NCBI GenBank assembly: GCA_029261435.1
Contig: JAJDBI010000065.1
Location: 1 to 24,859, forward strand
DNA from: Nitrospinaceae bacterium
GTDB lineage: Bacteria > Nitrospinota > Nitrospinia > Nitrospinales > VA-1
Direction of reading: 5' to 3'
Length of the DNA stretch: 24,859 bases
Part shown: positions 7,211-13,670 of the stretch, piece after piece
Numbering within the stretch: the first letter of the stretch is position 1
Layout of the letters: each line of letters starts with the position of its first letter
Notes under the pieces: model-generated
The model's input: only the letters and a program-made list of their open reading frames with translations
Databases searched by the model: none
What the model was told of the DNA's origin: nothing
Translations under genes and position numbers: made by a program

Positions 7211-7741
7211 CTAGTGTCGCGGGTATGCCGTGAGGATGATCCATTGCCCTCCTCGCCAGGCGAAAACAAATCGGTAGTTGCTGGGTACAAACTGATTGGC
7301 AAGGGTTTCGCACTGAGTATGGTTGTTTCCATCGACAGCAGTACAGTCATGTCCATCAACCTGCCCTCTCGCCGGTAAAGCATTAGGGGCTATGTCGTCA
7401 TGAAAAGGATTAACGGTTCCAAGGACTGGGCACTGTGGAGGGTTTACAATGTTTGCGTTTCTGTATGACCCCCATAGGCTATTCCAGTTAGGAATAGTTC
7501 GGTACATTGTGGCACCCAGTGCGCTATTGTTGACAAGATGAGGTGCCTGTGCCGCAAAGATATGTTTGTTTATGTGACCGGCCATGCCAGTGTTAAGGAA
7601 CGGGTCGGCTGAGTTGATCACGCTTTGCAGTTGACGACAGTCTTGCGCATGCGCTGAGCGGATCGAAACGAGCCCTATGAGGACAGCGAATGCAAGTGTC
7701 AGCGATAAAAACTTTTTCACTTTGAGACTTTTTAATGCCAT
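7211..7741 (-). CDS. Small exported protein with an RNase A-like (CdiA-CT type) toxin signature
   Basis: The ATG at 7741 is chosen because GGAGAA sits 8 nt upstream; an in-frame TTG at 7756 would place that ribosome site inside the gene. The 176-residue product has a clear Sec signal peptide (positive MALKSLKVKK, hydrophobic 11-28, cleavage after SAHA at 32). The mature part has four cysteines (35, 104, 133, 144), enough for two periplasmic or extracellular disulfides. MAGHINKHI (53-61, His56 and His60) followed by Arg81, and the C-terminal FAWRGGQWIILTAYP (160-174, with Thr171 and Tyr173), reproduce the order of conserved elements of the bacterial RNase A-like CDI toxin domain, where I recall His, Arg, Thr and Tyr forming the active site. 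There is no large delivery protein attached. It could be a stand-alone secreted ribonuclease, a toxin, or an unrelated small exported protein; homology is from memory and unverified. Confidence 0.72.
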   Translation of the reverse strand: MALKSLKVKKFLSLTLAFAVLIGLVSIRSAHAQDCRQLQSVINSADPFLNTGMAGHINKHIFAAQAPHLVNNSALGATMYRTIPNWNSLWGSYRNANIVNPPQCPVLGTVNPFHDDIAPNALPARGQVDGHDCTAVDGNNHTQCETLANQFVPSNYRFVFAWRGGQWIILTAYPRH

Positions 7742-7781
7742 TGCTTTGTTCTCCAAGAATTTTGAAATAATAAAAGGATTG

Positions 7782-7789
7782 ATAAAGTT
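7782..7789 (-). promoter_or_regulatory. Shared leader motif upstream of the RNase-like gene
   Basis: ATAAAGTT (plus strand) lies 40 nt upstream of the start at 7741. An 8-bp palindrome GTGATCAC abuts it at 7790-7797. The same octamer precedes paralogues B and C, which argues for common control of the locus. Confidence 0.5.
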
Positions 7790-7816
7790 GTGATCACGGA
7801 AGAAAGGATATTGGAA

Positions 7817-8618
7817 TTACTTCCTGCGTACCTTTGGTCCCGTCACGCATCTCTTTGATCCCGTCATTTCCTTTCTGTATTGCTTTGGAGGCACACCAAA
7901 AAACTTCTTGAACGAAGTGGAGAAGTTATTGGAATCTTCATAACCCACTTCATGGCAGATGTTTGTGACGGTCATATTTGTGAAAGCTAGAAGGTTGGCC
8001 GCCTTCATCATTCGCTGTTCCCTGATCCAGGAAAATGCTCCCATCCCAAACTCGTTTTTAAATAAGCGGGAAAGATTGTTGCGGTTTGTATTCAAAAGAC
8101 GGGAAAGTTTGTTGAGACTGGTGTGGGTGGTGAGGTCGTCTAATAAATAGTTGCAGGCTTTTTTGATCAGTATCTGGTCATCGGAAGAGCTTCCTGTCGA
8201 TAAGCTATCGAACAGCAATCTATTCTTTAAACCAGCAGAGACGTCTTGTTGATTGAAAAAACGGATTAAGGTTTGTGACTTTATTCTTACTAGAAGTTCT
8301 TCAGGAATGAGGGGTGTTGTGATGTAGTCATCAGCCCCGTGTAGAAATAGCTCGGCTTTTCTTGTGCAGGCATGATCAACAGCGGCAATTATGGGTGTGT
8401 CAGTAGTTTTTTTCAGGGGAGTGACTTGTGACTTATAGGAGTGATTGCAGCTTGAACAGTCGATCAGGATTGCGCAGAAAATTTTTTGGACGTATCTTTG
8501 TTATCTTTTCCAGACTTTCTACATTCGTAACTTCAAAGTTGTTCCCTTCAAGAATGTCTGCTGCTAATCTGGCGAGCTCGGTTTTGAAGTTAATCAATAG
8601 GATTCGTTGCTGTTCCAT
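7817..8618 (-). pseudogene. Frameshifted receiver-AraC type transcription regulator
   Basis: The start is the ATG at 8618 behind AAGGAGGT, a near-perfect ribosome site. The first frame reads MEQQRILLINFKTELARLA through KITKIRPKNF, the first half of a receiver domain, then runs to a stop near 8433. The second half continues in another frame: CAILIDCSS with the phosphoacceptor-like Asp, PIIAAVDHA, and GADDYITTPLIPEEL, followed by a full AraC/XylS double helix-turn-helix (about 7820-8160, ending in VGYEDSNNFSTSFKKFFGVPPKQYR). The frames join if one base is removed from the A6T4 run at about 8480-8489. That gives exactly 267 codons, stop included. Even when repaired, the receiver is degenerate: the acidic pair after the first strand is N-F, and the conserved Lys is Thr (ITTP). 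It may be a true pseudogene, a sequencing or assembly error, or a gene whose C-terminal half is still made. As the nearest regulator it probably controlled the RNase-like/paralogue locus. Confidence 0.8.
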
Positions 8619-8715
8619 ATTCGGACCTCCTTGGGTTGAGGAATTTGAAAAAGGCAGGGGAATGAACAAGCCCATAAAAATTCCGAATTCCATATAATTT
8701 ATTGAATATCCGAAT

Positions 8716-8742
8716 ATTATAGATATGCTGAATAATCGTCAA
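8716..8742 (-). promoter_or_regulatory. Candidate promoter for the receiver-AraC gene
   Basis: On the minus strand TTGACG (8742-8737) and a perfect TATAAT (8721-8716) are separated by 15 nt, slightly shorter than the 17-nt optimum. A transcript would start near 8709 and have a leader of about 90 nt before the ATG at 8618. Confidence 0.5.
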
Positions 8743-8897
8743 GGGGATAATTTGGTTAAATAAGGCTTTTTTGGGTCATCTCTATGTTTTTTTGGGGGAG
8801 GATTTTATCCGAATTAGGAACATTTTTCTTTTTTTGTATGGATTGGTGTTGGGAGGGCAGGCTTGTGTTAATGTGTGTTGGCTTCAGGTCGGGTGGG

Positions 8898-8912
8898 CTG
8901 GCGACTCGCCAG
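8898..8912. repeat. 15-nt palindrome upstream of dapF
   Basis: CTGGCGACTCGCCAG is a perfect inverted repeat (7 bp arms around a single C). The loop is too tight for a good terminator, so an operator for a dimeric regulator is more likely. It lies 133-147 nt before the dapF start. Confidence 0.35.
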
Positions 8913-9044
8913 ATGGTGTGTTAGAATCTCGTCACCTATGACAGGCTGGTAATAGGGTAAGGGGTTTGTTTAGGCTGGTTTGCAACCTTCAAGGGCCATT
9001 CGGCATCTTAGAAGGAACACTATATTTTAAAGACAGGTTTGGTT

Positions 9045-9860
9045 ATGGCGATTCAATTCACGAAAATGAGTGGTAGCGGCAACGATTTCATCATCATTGA
9101 TAATCGGGTGCCGGTATTGGATGATGAGAAAAAGCGCGATTTTGTCCGCCGCGTGTGTGACCGCAAGATGTCTATTGGTGCGGATGGGGTGATCTTTGTC
9201 GAGAACTCGGACCAAGCTGATATTAAATGGGATTTTTATAATGAAGATGGTTCCTCTGCCGAGATGTGTGGCAATGGTGGTCGTTGCGTGGCCCGCTATG
9301 CGGTAGAGAAGAAAATTGCTCCCGCCAAATTGACTTTAGAAACACTGGCGGGAATCGTTGGAGCGGAAGTCAATGATGCTACTGTGAAAGTCAAGCTCAC
9401 GGCACCTGAAAATTTACAGCAGGATATTGCAGTTACTCTGAATGGAAAACAATACCAGGTAGACAGTCTCAACACCGGTGTGCCGCACGCTATCATTTAC
9501 TCTGATAATGTTGCGGATGTGAATGTGAAAGAAGCCGGTCATGGTGTCCGTTTTCATGAGGCATTTGCTCCGGCTGGGACCAATGTGGACTTTGTGGAAA
9601 AAACCGGTGACCATACACTTAAAATTCGTACTTACGAGCGCGGAGTGGAAGACGAGACCCTGGCTTGCGGAACAGGTGTGGTTGCATCGGCCTTGTTATC
9701 TTATTACAAAGAAATGGTTCAGCCTCCCGTTGAAGTTGAAACGCAGGGCGGAGACATTTTGAAAGTGGATTTTGAAGTGACCAATGGTAAGGCTGATTCG
9801 GGGGTCTATCTTGAAGGGCCTGCTCGCATAGCTTTTGAAGGTACGCTAGTAGAATATTAA
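9045..9860 (+). CDS. dapF: Diaminopimelate epimerase
   Basis: The 271-residue enzyme interconverts LL- and meso-diaminopimelate, the last step before lysine and the source of the peptidoglycan cross-linker. The two catalytic cysteines are visible in their motifs: Cys75 in AEMCGNGGRC and Cys208 in LACGTGVVAS. The N-terminal MSGSGNDFIIIDN and GADGVIF are also family signatures, and the length is normal. The ATG at 9045 has AGG 8 nt upstream; an in-frame TTG at 9039 would place that signal against the start. It heads a five-gene plus-strand operon and is followed by dapA after 18 nt. The reaction is cofactor-independent and cytoplasmic. Confidence 0.97.
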   Translation: MAIQFTKMSGSGNDFIIIDNRVPVLDDEKKRDFVRRVCDRKMSIGADGVIFVENSDQADIKWDFYNEDGSSAEMCGNGGRCVARYAVEKKIAPAKLTLETLAGIVGAEVNDATVKVKLTAPENLQQDIAVTLNGKQYQVDSLNTGVPHAIIYSDNVADVNVKEAGHGVRFHEAFAPAGTNVDFVEKTGDHTLKIRTYERGVEDETLACGTGVVASALLSYYKEMVQPPVEVETQGGDILKVDFEVTNGKADSGVYLEGPARIAFEGTLVEY

Positions 9861-9878
9861 CCTCTATATCAGGTTCCC

Positions 9879-10751
9879 ATGTTTGAAGGATCGTTTGTTG
9901 CCATAGTTACTCCGTTCAGCAACGGAAAAGTAGATGCCTCGGCTCTACGTGGATTGATCGAGTTCCATATAGAAAATGGAACCAACGGTATCGTGCCGTG
10001 TGGTACCACTGGCGAATCGGCTACTTTGACTCATGCGGAGCATGAAGAAGTGATTCGCATCGCTGTTGAAACCTGTAAAGGCCATATTCCTGTCCTTGCG
10101 GGCACTGGGTCGAATGCCACTCATGAGGCGATAGAGTTAACCCAACGTGCACAGAAAATTGGCGCGGATGGAGCCTTGCTGATCACGCCCTATTACAACA
10201 AACCGACTCAAGAGGGATTATTCCAGCATTTTTCTGCTGTTGCGAAAGAGACCGATCTACCCATCATTCTTTATAATGTTCCCAGCCGCACCTCCATCAA
10301 TATGGAATCGAGCACCGTTGCACGTTTGAGTTCCGTGCGGAATATTGTTGGTATTAAAGAAGCTTCCGGTTCTCTGGTGCAGGTCAGCGAAATCATTGAT
10401 TCCTGTGGACCGGCCTTTGAAGTGATATCGGGTGAGGATGCGTTGACATGGCCGATTCTTGCAATAGGTGGCAAGGGGGCAATTTCAGTGACGGCTAACC
10501 TGGTTCCTGACAAGTGTGCCAAAATGTGTAGAGCTGCCCGGGAAGGGGATGTAGATAAAGCAAAAGAACTGCACTATGAGTTGTTGGCGTTGAACGATAT
10601 CATGTTCATTGAGACCAATCCCATCCCTGTTAAAGCGGCCTTGGCACTCATGGGACGAATCGAAAATGAGTTCCGTCTGCCATTGTGTGCGCCTACAGAA
10701 GAACACCTGTCTCAATTGAAAGCTGTGCTGGAAACCTACCAACTGTTGTAG
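9879..10751 (+). CDS. dapA: 4-Hydroxy-tetrahydrodipicolinate synthase
   Basis: The 290-residue TIM-barrel enzyme condenses pyruvate with aspartate semialdehyde, the first committed step of lysine and diaminopimelate synthesis. Lys160 in GIKEASG forms the Schiff base with pyruvate. Thr43/Thr44 in CGTTGESATL and Tyr132 in LYNVPSRT are the proton-relay residues, and ITPYYNKP is the family strand. The length is typical. The gene starts 18 nt after dapF with only a weak AGG ribosome site, which suggests translational coupling. Feedback inhibition by lysine is common in the family but cannot be judged here. Confidence 0.97.
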   Translation: MFEGSFVAIVTPFSNGKVDASALRGLIEFHIENGTNGIVPCGTTGESATLTHAEHEEVIRIAVETCKGHIPVLAGTGSNATHEAIELTQRAQKIGADGALLITPYYNKPTQEGLFQHFSAVAKETDLPIILYNVPSRTSINMESSTVARLSSVRNIVGIKEASGSLVQVSEIIDSCGPAFEVISGEDALTWPILAIGGKGAISVTANLVPDKCAKMCRAAREGDVDKAKELHYELLALNDIMFIETNPIPVKAALALMGRIENEFRLPLCAPTEEHLSQLKAVLETYQLL

Positions 10752-10806
10752 TATTTTCCCTGAGATTGCGACTCGAAAAATATAATTATTGAACTGAGGA
10801 AGAACA

Positions 10807-11607
10807 TTGACGAAGATTCTTGTGATTGGCATTGCCGGGCGTATGGGAAAGACCATTGCCGGGTGCATTGAAGATACTGAGGGTGTTGACCTGGGCGGGG
10901 GAACCGAGCAGGCCGGAAGCTCAAACCTGGGGAAAGATGCAGGAGAAGTTACCGGGATTGGCAACAAAGGTATTGCTGTTGCTGATAATCTGGCAACCGC
11001 TCTAGAAAATTGCAATGTTGTGATTGATTTCACCACTCCCGAATCCAGCATGGAAACTTTGAACGTCTGTGCCGAAAAAGGTAAAGCTGTGGTGGTGGGT
11101 ACGACTGGATTTTCCCCGGAACAACGCGAAGAAATCGAACAGATCGGCAAAAAAATTCCCTGTGTGGTGGCTCCTAATATGAGCATTGGTGTTAACGTGT
11201 TGTTCAAACTGGTTGCAGATGCAGCACGGGAATTGGGCGATGCCTATGATGTGGAAATCGTTGAGGCGCACCATAAGTTTAAAAAGGATGCGCCGAGTGG
11301 TACCGCTGTGCGTATTTCAGAAATCGTTGCCGATTCTCTGGGAAGAAACCTCGAAGAGGTGGGTGTCTACGGAAGAAAAGGCATAGCCGTGCGTACTCCG
11401 AAGGAAATTGGTATTCACACTTTGAGAGCGGGAGACATCATCGGTGAACATCGTGTTTTGTTCGGCGGTATGGGTGAGAATATCGAAGTGTTCCACCGCG
11501 CTCAGAGTCGGGAAACTTTTGCCCGAGGCTCTGTTCGTGCCGCGCAATGGATTTTAGGTCAGCCCAACGGCGTTTATGATATGCAGGACGTTTTAGGGTT
11601 GCGCTGA
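10807..11607 (+). CDS. dapB: 4-Hydroxy-tetrahydrodipicolinate reductase
   Basis: The 266-residue enzyme reduces the DapA product with NAD(P)H. The N-terminal GIAGRMGKTI is the dinucleotide-binding loop. VVIDFTTPES and VGTTGFS line the cofactor site. EAHHKFKKDAPSGTA carries the catalytic His pair and the Lys of the substrate site. The start is TTG at 10807, supported by GAGGA 8 nt upstream and by the immediate MTKILVIGIAGRMG. It lies 55 nt after dapA. With dapF and dapA it covers three steps; the middle of the pathway (for example dapL, or dapD/C/E) is not in the window. Confidence 0.97.
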   Translation: MTKILVIGIAGRMGKTIAGCIEDTEGVDLGGGTEQAGSSNLGKDAGEVTGIGNKGIAVADNLATALENCNVVIDFTTPESSMETLNVCAEKGKAVVVGTTGFSPEQREEIEQIGKKIPCVVAPNMSIGVNVLFKLVADAARELGDAYDVEIVEAHHKFKKDAPSGTAVRISEIVADSLGRNLEEVGVYGRKGIAVRTPKEIGIHTLRAGDIIGEHRVLFGGMGENIEVFHRAQSRETFARGSVRAAQWILGQPNGVYDMQDVLGLR

Positions 11608-11620
11608 TTAAGGGAAAGGT

Positions 11621-12379
11621 ATGGACCCTTTTAAGTTTGATCGCAGGCATTTTCTGAAAATATTTTCCCTCACCACCTTGTCGGCGTTGATGCCAAAAAA
11701 AATTGGCTGGGCTGACGACTTCCGTAACGATAAAAATATTCCCAAACAATACGTCCAGAACCGGGATATTCCCGGTTTCCATATACGCAGCGCAAATCCA
11801 TTTCTCGGTGTGGATATGCAAAACTGGGGATTGGCGATTGGGGGAATGGTTAAAAATCCCATCGGCTTGGCTTATGAGGATTTGTTTGGTTTAAAAATGC
11901 ATTCCCAGGTTTCGCGTCTTAAGTGCGTTGAATGCTGGTCCGCGAAAGCCAGGTGGGAAGGGTTTCGGTTCGAAGAACTTCTGAAACAGGTTCAACCTGA
12001 TCCATCCGCTAAGTTTGTTTATATCCAGTCTGCCGATTCCTATTACGAAAGTTTTGCACTGGAAGAGTTGCTCCAGCCGCGTGTCCTCTTTGTCCTGCGT
12101 ATGGACGGCCAGCCGTTAAGCAGAGATCATGGTTTCCCTCTAAGGTTGATCATGCCTTTCAAGTACGGATATAAAAATATCAAATACATCACCAGCATCA
12201 AGTTTCTCGATTCCCAAAAACGCAATTACTGGGCAAGTAACGGTCCCTATTCGGTGGATGGCACCATTCAGCCGGGTGTCGACCATCCCTTGGACTTCGA
12301 CAAAAAACCTTTGCCGATCAACGGCGGGGAAGTGTTCCACTTTTTCGATGAACGGCCCGGCAAAAAAAAGGGTGTGTAG
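11621..12379 (+). CDS. Tat-exported sulfite-oxidase-like molybdopterin oxidoreductase (MsrP/YedY-related)
   Basis: The 252-residue protein begins with a twin-arginine signal (DRRHFLK at 7-13, then a modestly hydrophobic stretch) and is therefore exported folded by the Tat system. The catalytic domain is of the sulfite oxidase type: RLKCVECWSAKARWEG carries Cys102, the expected molybdenum ligand, and later GFPLRLIMPFKYGYKNIKYI matches the family's substrate- and pterin-binding region. In family members I recall, the motif is CVEGWS; here the Gly is Cys105. MsrP reduces methionine sulfoxide on periplasmic proteins and receives electrons from the membrane haem protein MsrQ; no msrQ is seen. The gene is 13 nt after dapB and 2 nt before a SUMF1-type lipoprotein, so it is in the dap operon by position. 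Substrate uncertain. Confidence 0.85.
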   Translation: MDPFKFDRRHFLKIFSLTTLSALMPKKIGWADDFRNDKNIPKQYVQNRDIPGFHIRSANPFLGVDMQNWGLAIGGMVKNPIGLAYEDLFGLKMHSQVSRLKCVECWSAKARWEGFRFEELLKQVQPDPSAKFVYIQSADSYYESFALEELLQPRVLFVLRMDGQPLSRDHGFPLRLIMPFKYGYKNIKYITSIKFLDSQKRNYWASNGPYSVDGTIQPGVDHPLDFDKKPLPINGGEVFHFFDERPGKKKGV

Positions 12380-12381
12380 TT

Positions 12382-13095
12382 GTGAAGTGTCACGTTTGTA
12401 TAGCCTGCCTTTTTCTTCTTTTATCTTTCCTGTCTTCTTGCGACTCTCGAAGTGTTAAACAGATTTCTGTGAAGGTTCCTGCGGGGACTGTTGTTCCTGT
12501 CGGAATGGTCTACATCCCGGCGGGAGAGTTCATTATGGGAGATGCCGAGGAACCGGGAACTCAGGGTGGAAAATTAGTGAAGACCGGTGCCTATCTGATC
12601 GACCTGTATGAGGTGAGCCACGAGGACTATAAAAAATTCAGACCGGAGCATTCTTTCCATCCCAAAAGAGCTCGTTGGCCGGTGGCTTCAGTGACCTATG
12701 CCGAGGCGGAGTCTTTTTGCCAGGCAGAAGGTAAGCGTTTGCCCAGCGAAATAGAATGGGAGAAAGCAGCACGGGGTACAGATGGACGCAAATGGCCCTG
12801 GAAAATTTATATTGATCATCCCAATAACGGATTCTCGGGTTTCATGCCGGAACCGGTGGATAAAAGGCCGAACTGGATCAGTCCTTATGGGGTTTATGGC
12901 ATGGGCCATAATGTTTGGGAGTGGACGACGGATGATTACACGCCTGTAGGACGAGAGGGCAAATTCAAAATTCTTCGTGGGGGATTACTGCAGTCCCATC
13001 TCACTATCAAGTTTTCACCTGCTTGGTTTCGCAATTGGATGGGCCCCGAAGAGAGGTTGAATTTTATCGGGTTTCGTTGTGCTGGAGATTTGTAG
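12382..13095 (+). CDS. SUMF1/FGE-domain lipoprotein
   Basis: The start is GTG at 12382, 2 nt after the preceding stop, so translation is coupled. The 237-residue product has a lipoprotein signal peptide (lipobox LSSC, Cys20) and a formylglycine-generating-enzyme-like domain: MVYIPAGEFIMG, DLYEVSHEDYKKF, WPVASVTYAEAESFCQAEGKRLPSEIEWEKAARG, YGMGHNVWEWTTDDY, ILRGG and the closing FIGFRCAGDL. True formylglycine-generating enzymes carry a CHxxxC-type copper-binding Cys pair after the RGG strand; here the segment is LLQSHLTIKFSPAWFR, without cysteines. It is therefore unlikely to oxidise sulfatase cysteines. It probably acts as a membrane-tethered partner of the upstream molybdoenzyme, which is an inference from position. 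Confidence 0.87.
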   Translation: MKCHVCIACLFLLLSFLSSCDSRSVKQISVKVPAGTVVPVGMVYIPAGEFIMGDAEEPGTQGGKLVKTGAYLIDLYEVSHEDYKKFRPEHSFHPKRARWPVASVTYAEAESFCQAEGKRLPSEIEWEKAARGTDGRKWPWKIYIDHPNNGFSGFMPEPVDKRPNWISPYGVYGMGHNVWEWTTDDYTPVGREGKFKILRGGLLQSHLTIKFSPAWFRNWMGPEERLNFIGFRCAGDL

Positions 13096-13114
13096 GAGGG
13101 GGATGAAGTACTGC

Positions 13115-13591
13115 TTAATAATCGCCTCTCAAGTGCTCGGCGATTTGCTTGGCAGAAGTTTCATAAAGGTTGTCTTCGGAGCCGCCGGTGATTCCACCTG
13201 ATACCCAGGAGTCGACTTCCCAGGCACCAACCATATTTCCGTTATCGTAAAGTGCGGCTTTGACACGAAGCTGGGCTTTTGCTGATTCGGACATGCCCAT
13301 GGTTGCTATTCGAGCCATTCGATTGCCTTCATCGAATTCCATAACTTTATATTTCAAGTGATAGCGGGCGTTTTTCCCGGCCAGAATATAGCCGGTCATC
13401 TCAAGGTGTTCTTCAATGGCCCCTTGTAGTTTCGAGCCTGCATCCATGAGACGAAAATCTTTCGATGTCATGTCCACGATGGAGATGGTGTTTTCGGAAT
13501 TGCTCCAGCGTTTTTTGGTGACGGAGTCCACTCCCGAACAGGCCGGAAGAGCCATCAGCAACACGATTAGAATTTTAGAGATCCAGTGCAT
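13115..13591 (-). CDS. Small lipoprotein, DUF4410-like
   Basis: The ATG at 13591 is preferred (GGGGAAATT upstream); ATGs at 13615 and 13612 lack such a site. The 158-residue protein has a signal peptide with lipobox LPAC and a domain with a GNRMARIATMG stretch, an alternating KAQLRVKAALYD strand, then WVSGGITGGSEDNLYETSAKQIAEHL. This resembles the DUF4410 lipoprotein pattern, of unknown function. It converges with the SUMF1 lipoprotein gene, their stops being only about 19 nt apart, so any terminator must be shared or overlapping. No clear partner is seen. Confidence 0.75.
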   Translation of the reverse strand: MHWISKILIVLLMALPACSGVDSVTKKRWSNSENTISIVDMTSKDFRLMDAGSKLQGAIEEHLEMTGYILAGKNARYHLKYKVMEFDEGNRMARIATMGMSESAKAQLRVKAALYDNGNMVGAWEVDSWVSGGITGGSEDNLYETSAKQIAEHLRGDY

Positions 13592-13670
13592 AATTTCCCC
13601 AAATGAAATCATCATCTACCAGCCTGTATTCTAGCAAATAACGATTCTCCTGTTCAATGACTTATCTTAC

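Larger units (their letters stand above)
8619..9044. other. 426-nt divergent intergenic region between the AraC-type gene and dapF
   Basis: It contains the minus-strand promoter candidate at 8716-8742 and the 15-nt palindrome at 8898-8912. For dapF, a TTGCAA at 8980-8985 and a TATATT at 9021-9026 are the best promoter-like words, but their spacing is wrong and I do not call a promoter. No gene or RNA family was recognised. The change of style marks the border between the accessory locus and the housekeeping dap operon. Confidence 0.5.

Noticed and set aside
8480..8489. Programmed ribosomal frameshift in the AraC-type regulator
   Set aside because: The shift needed is +1 (or one base fewer), while A6T4 runs favour -1 slippage; I keep it as a disruption, or slippage of the template, rather than a coded recoding site.
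10485..11207. 240-codon minus-strand open frame across dapA-dapB
   Set aside because: It is antisense to two clear housekeeping genes and shows no family signature.
12382..13095. True formylglycine-generating enzyme for sulfatases
   Set aside because: No Cys pair after the RGG strand and no sulfatase gene in the window.
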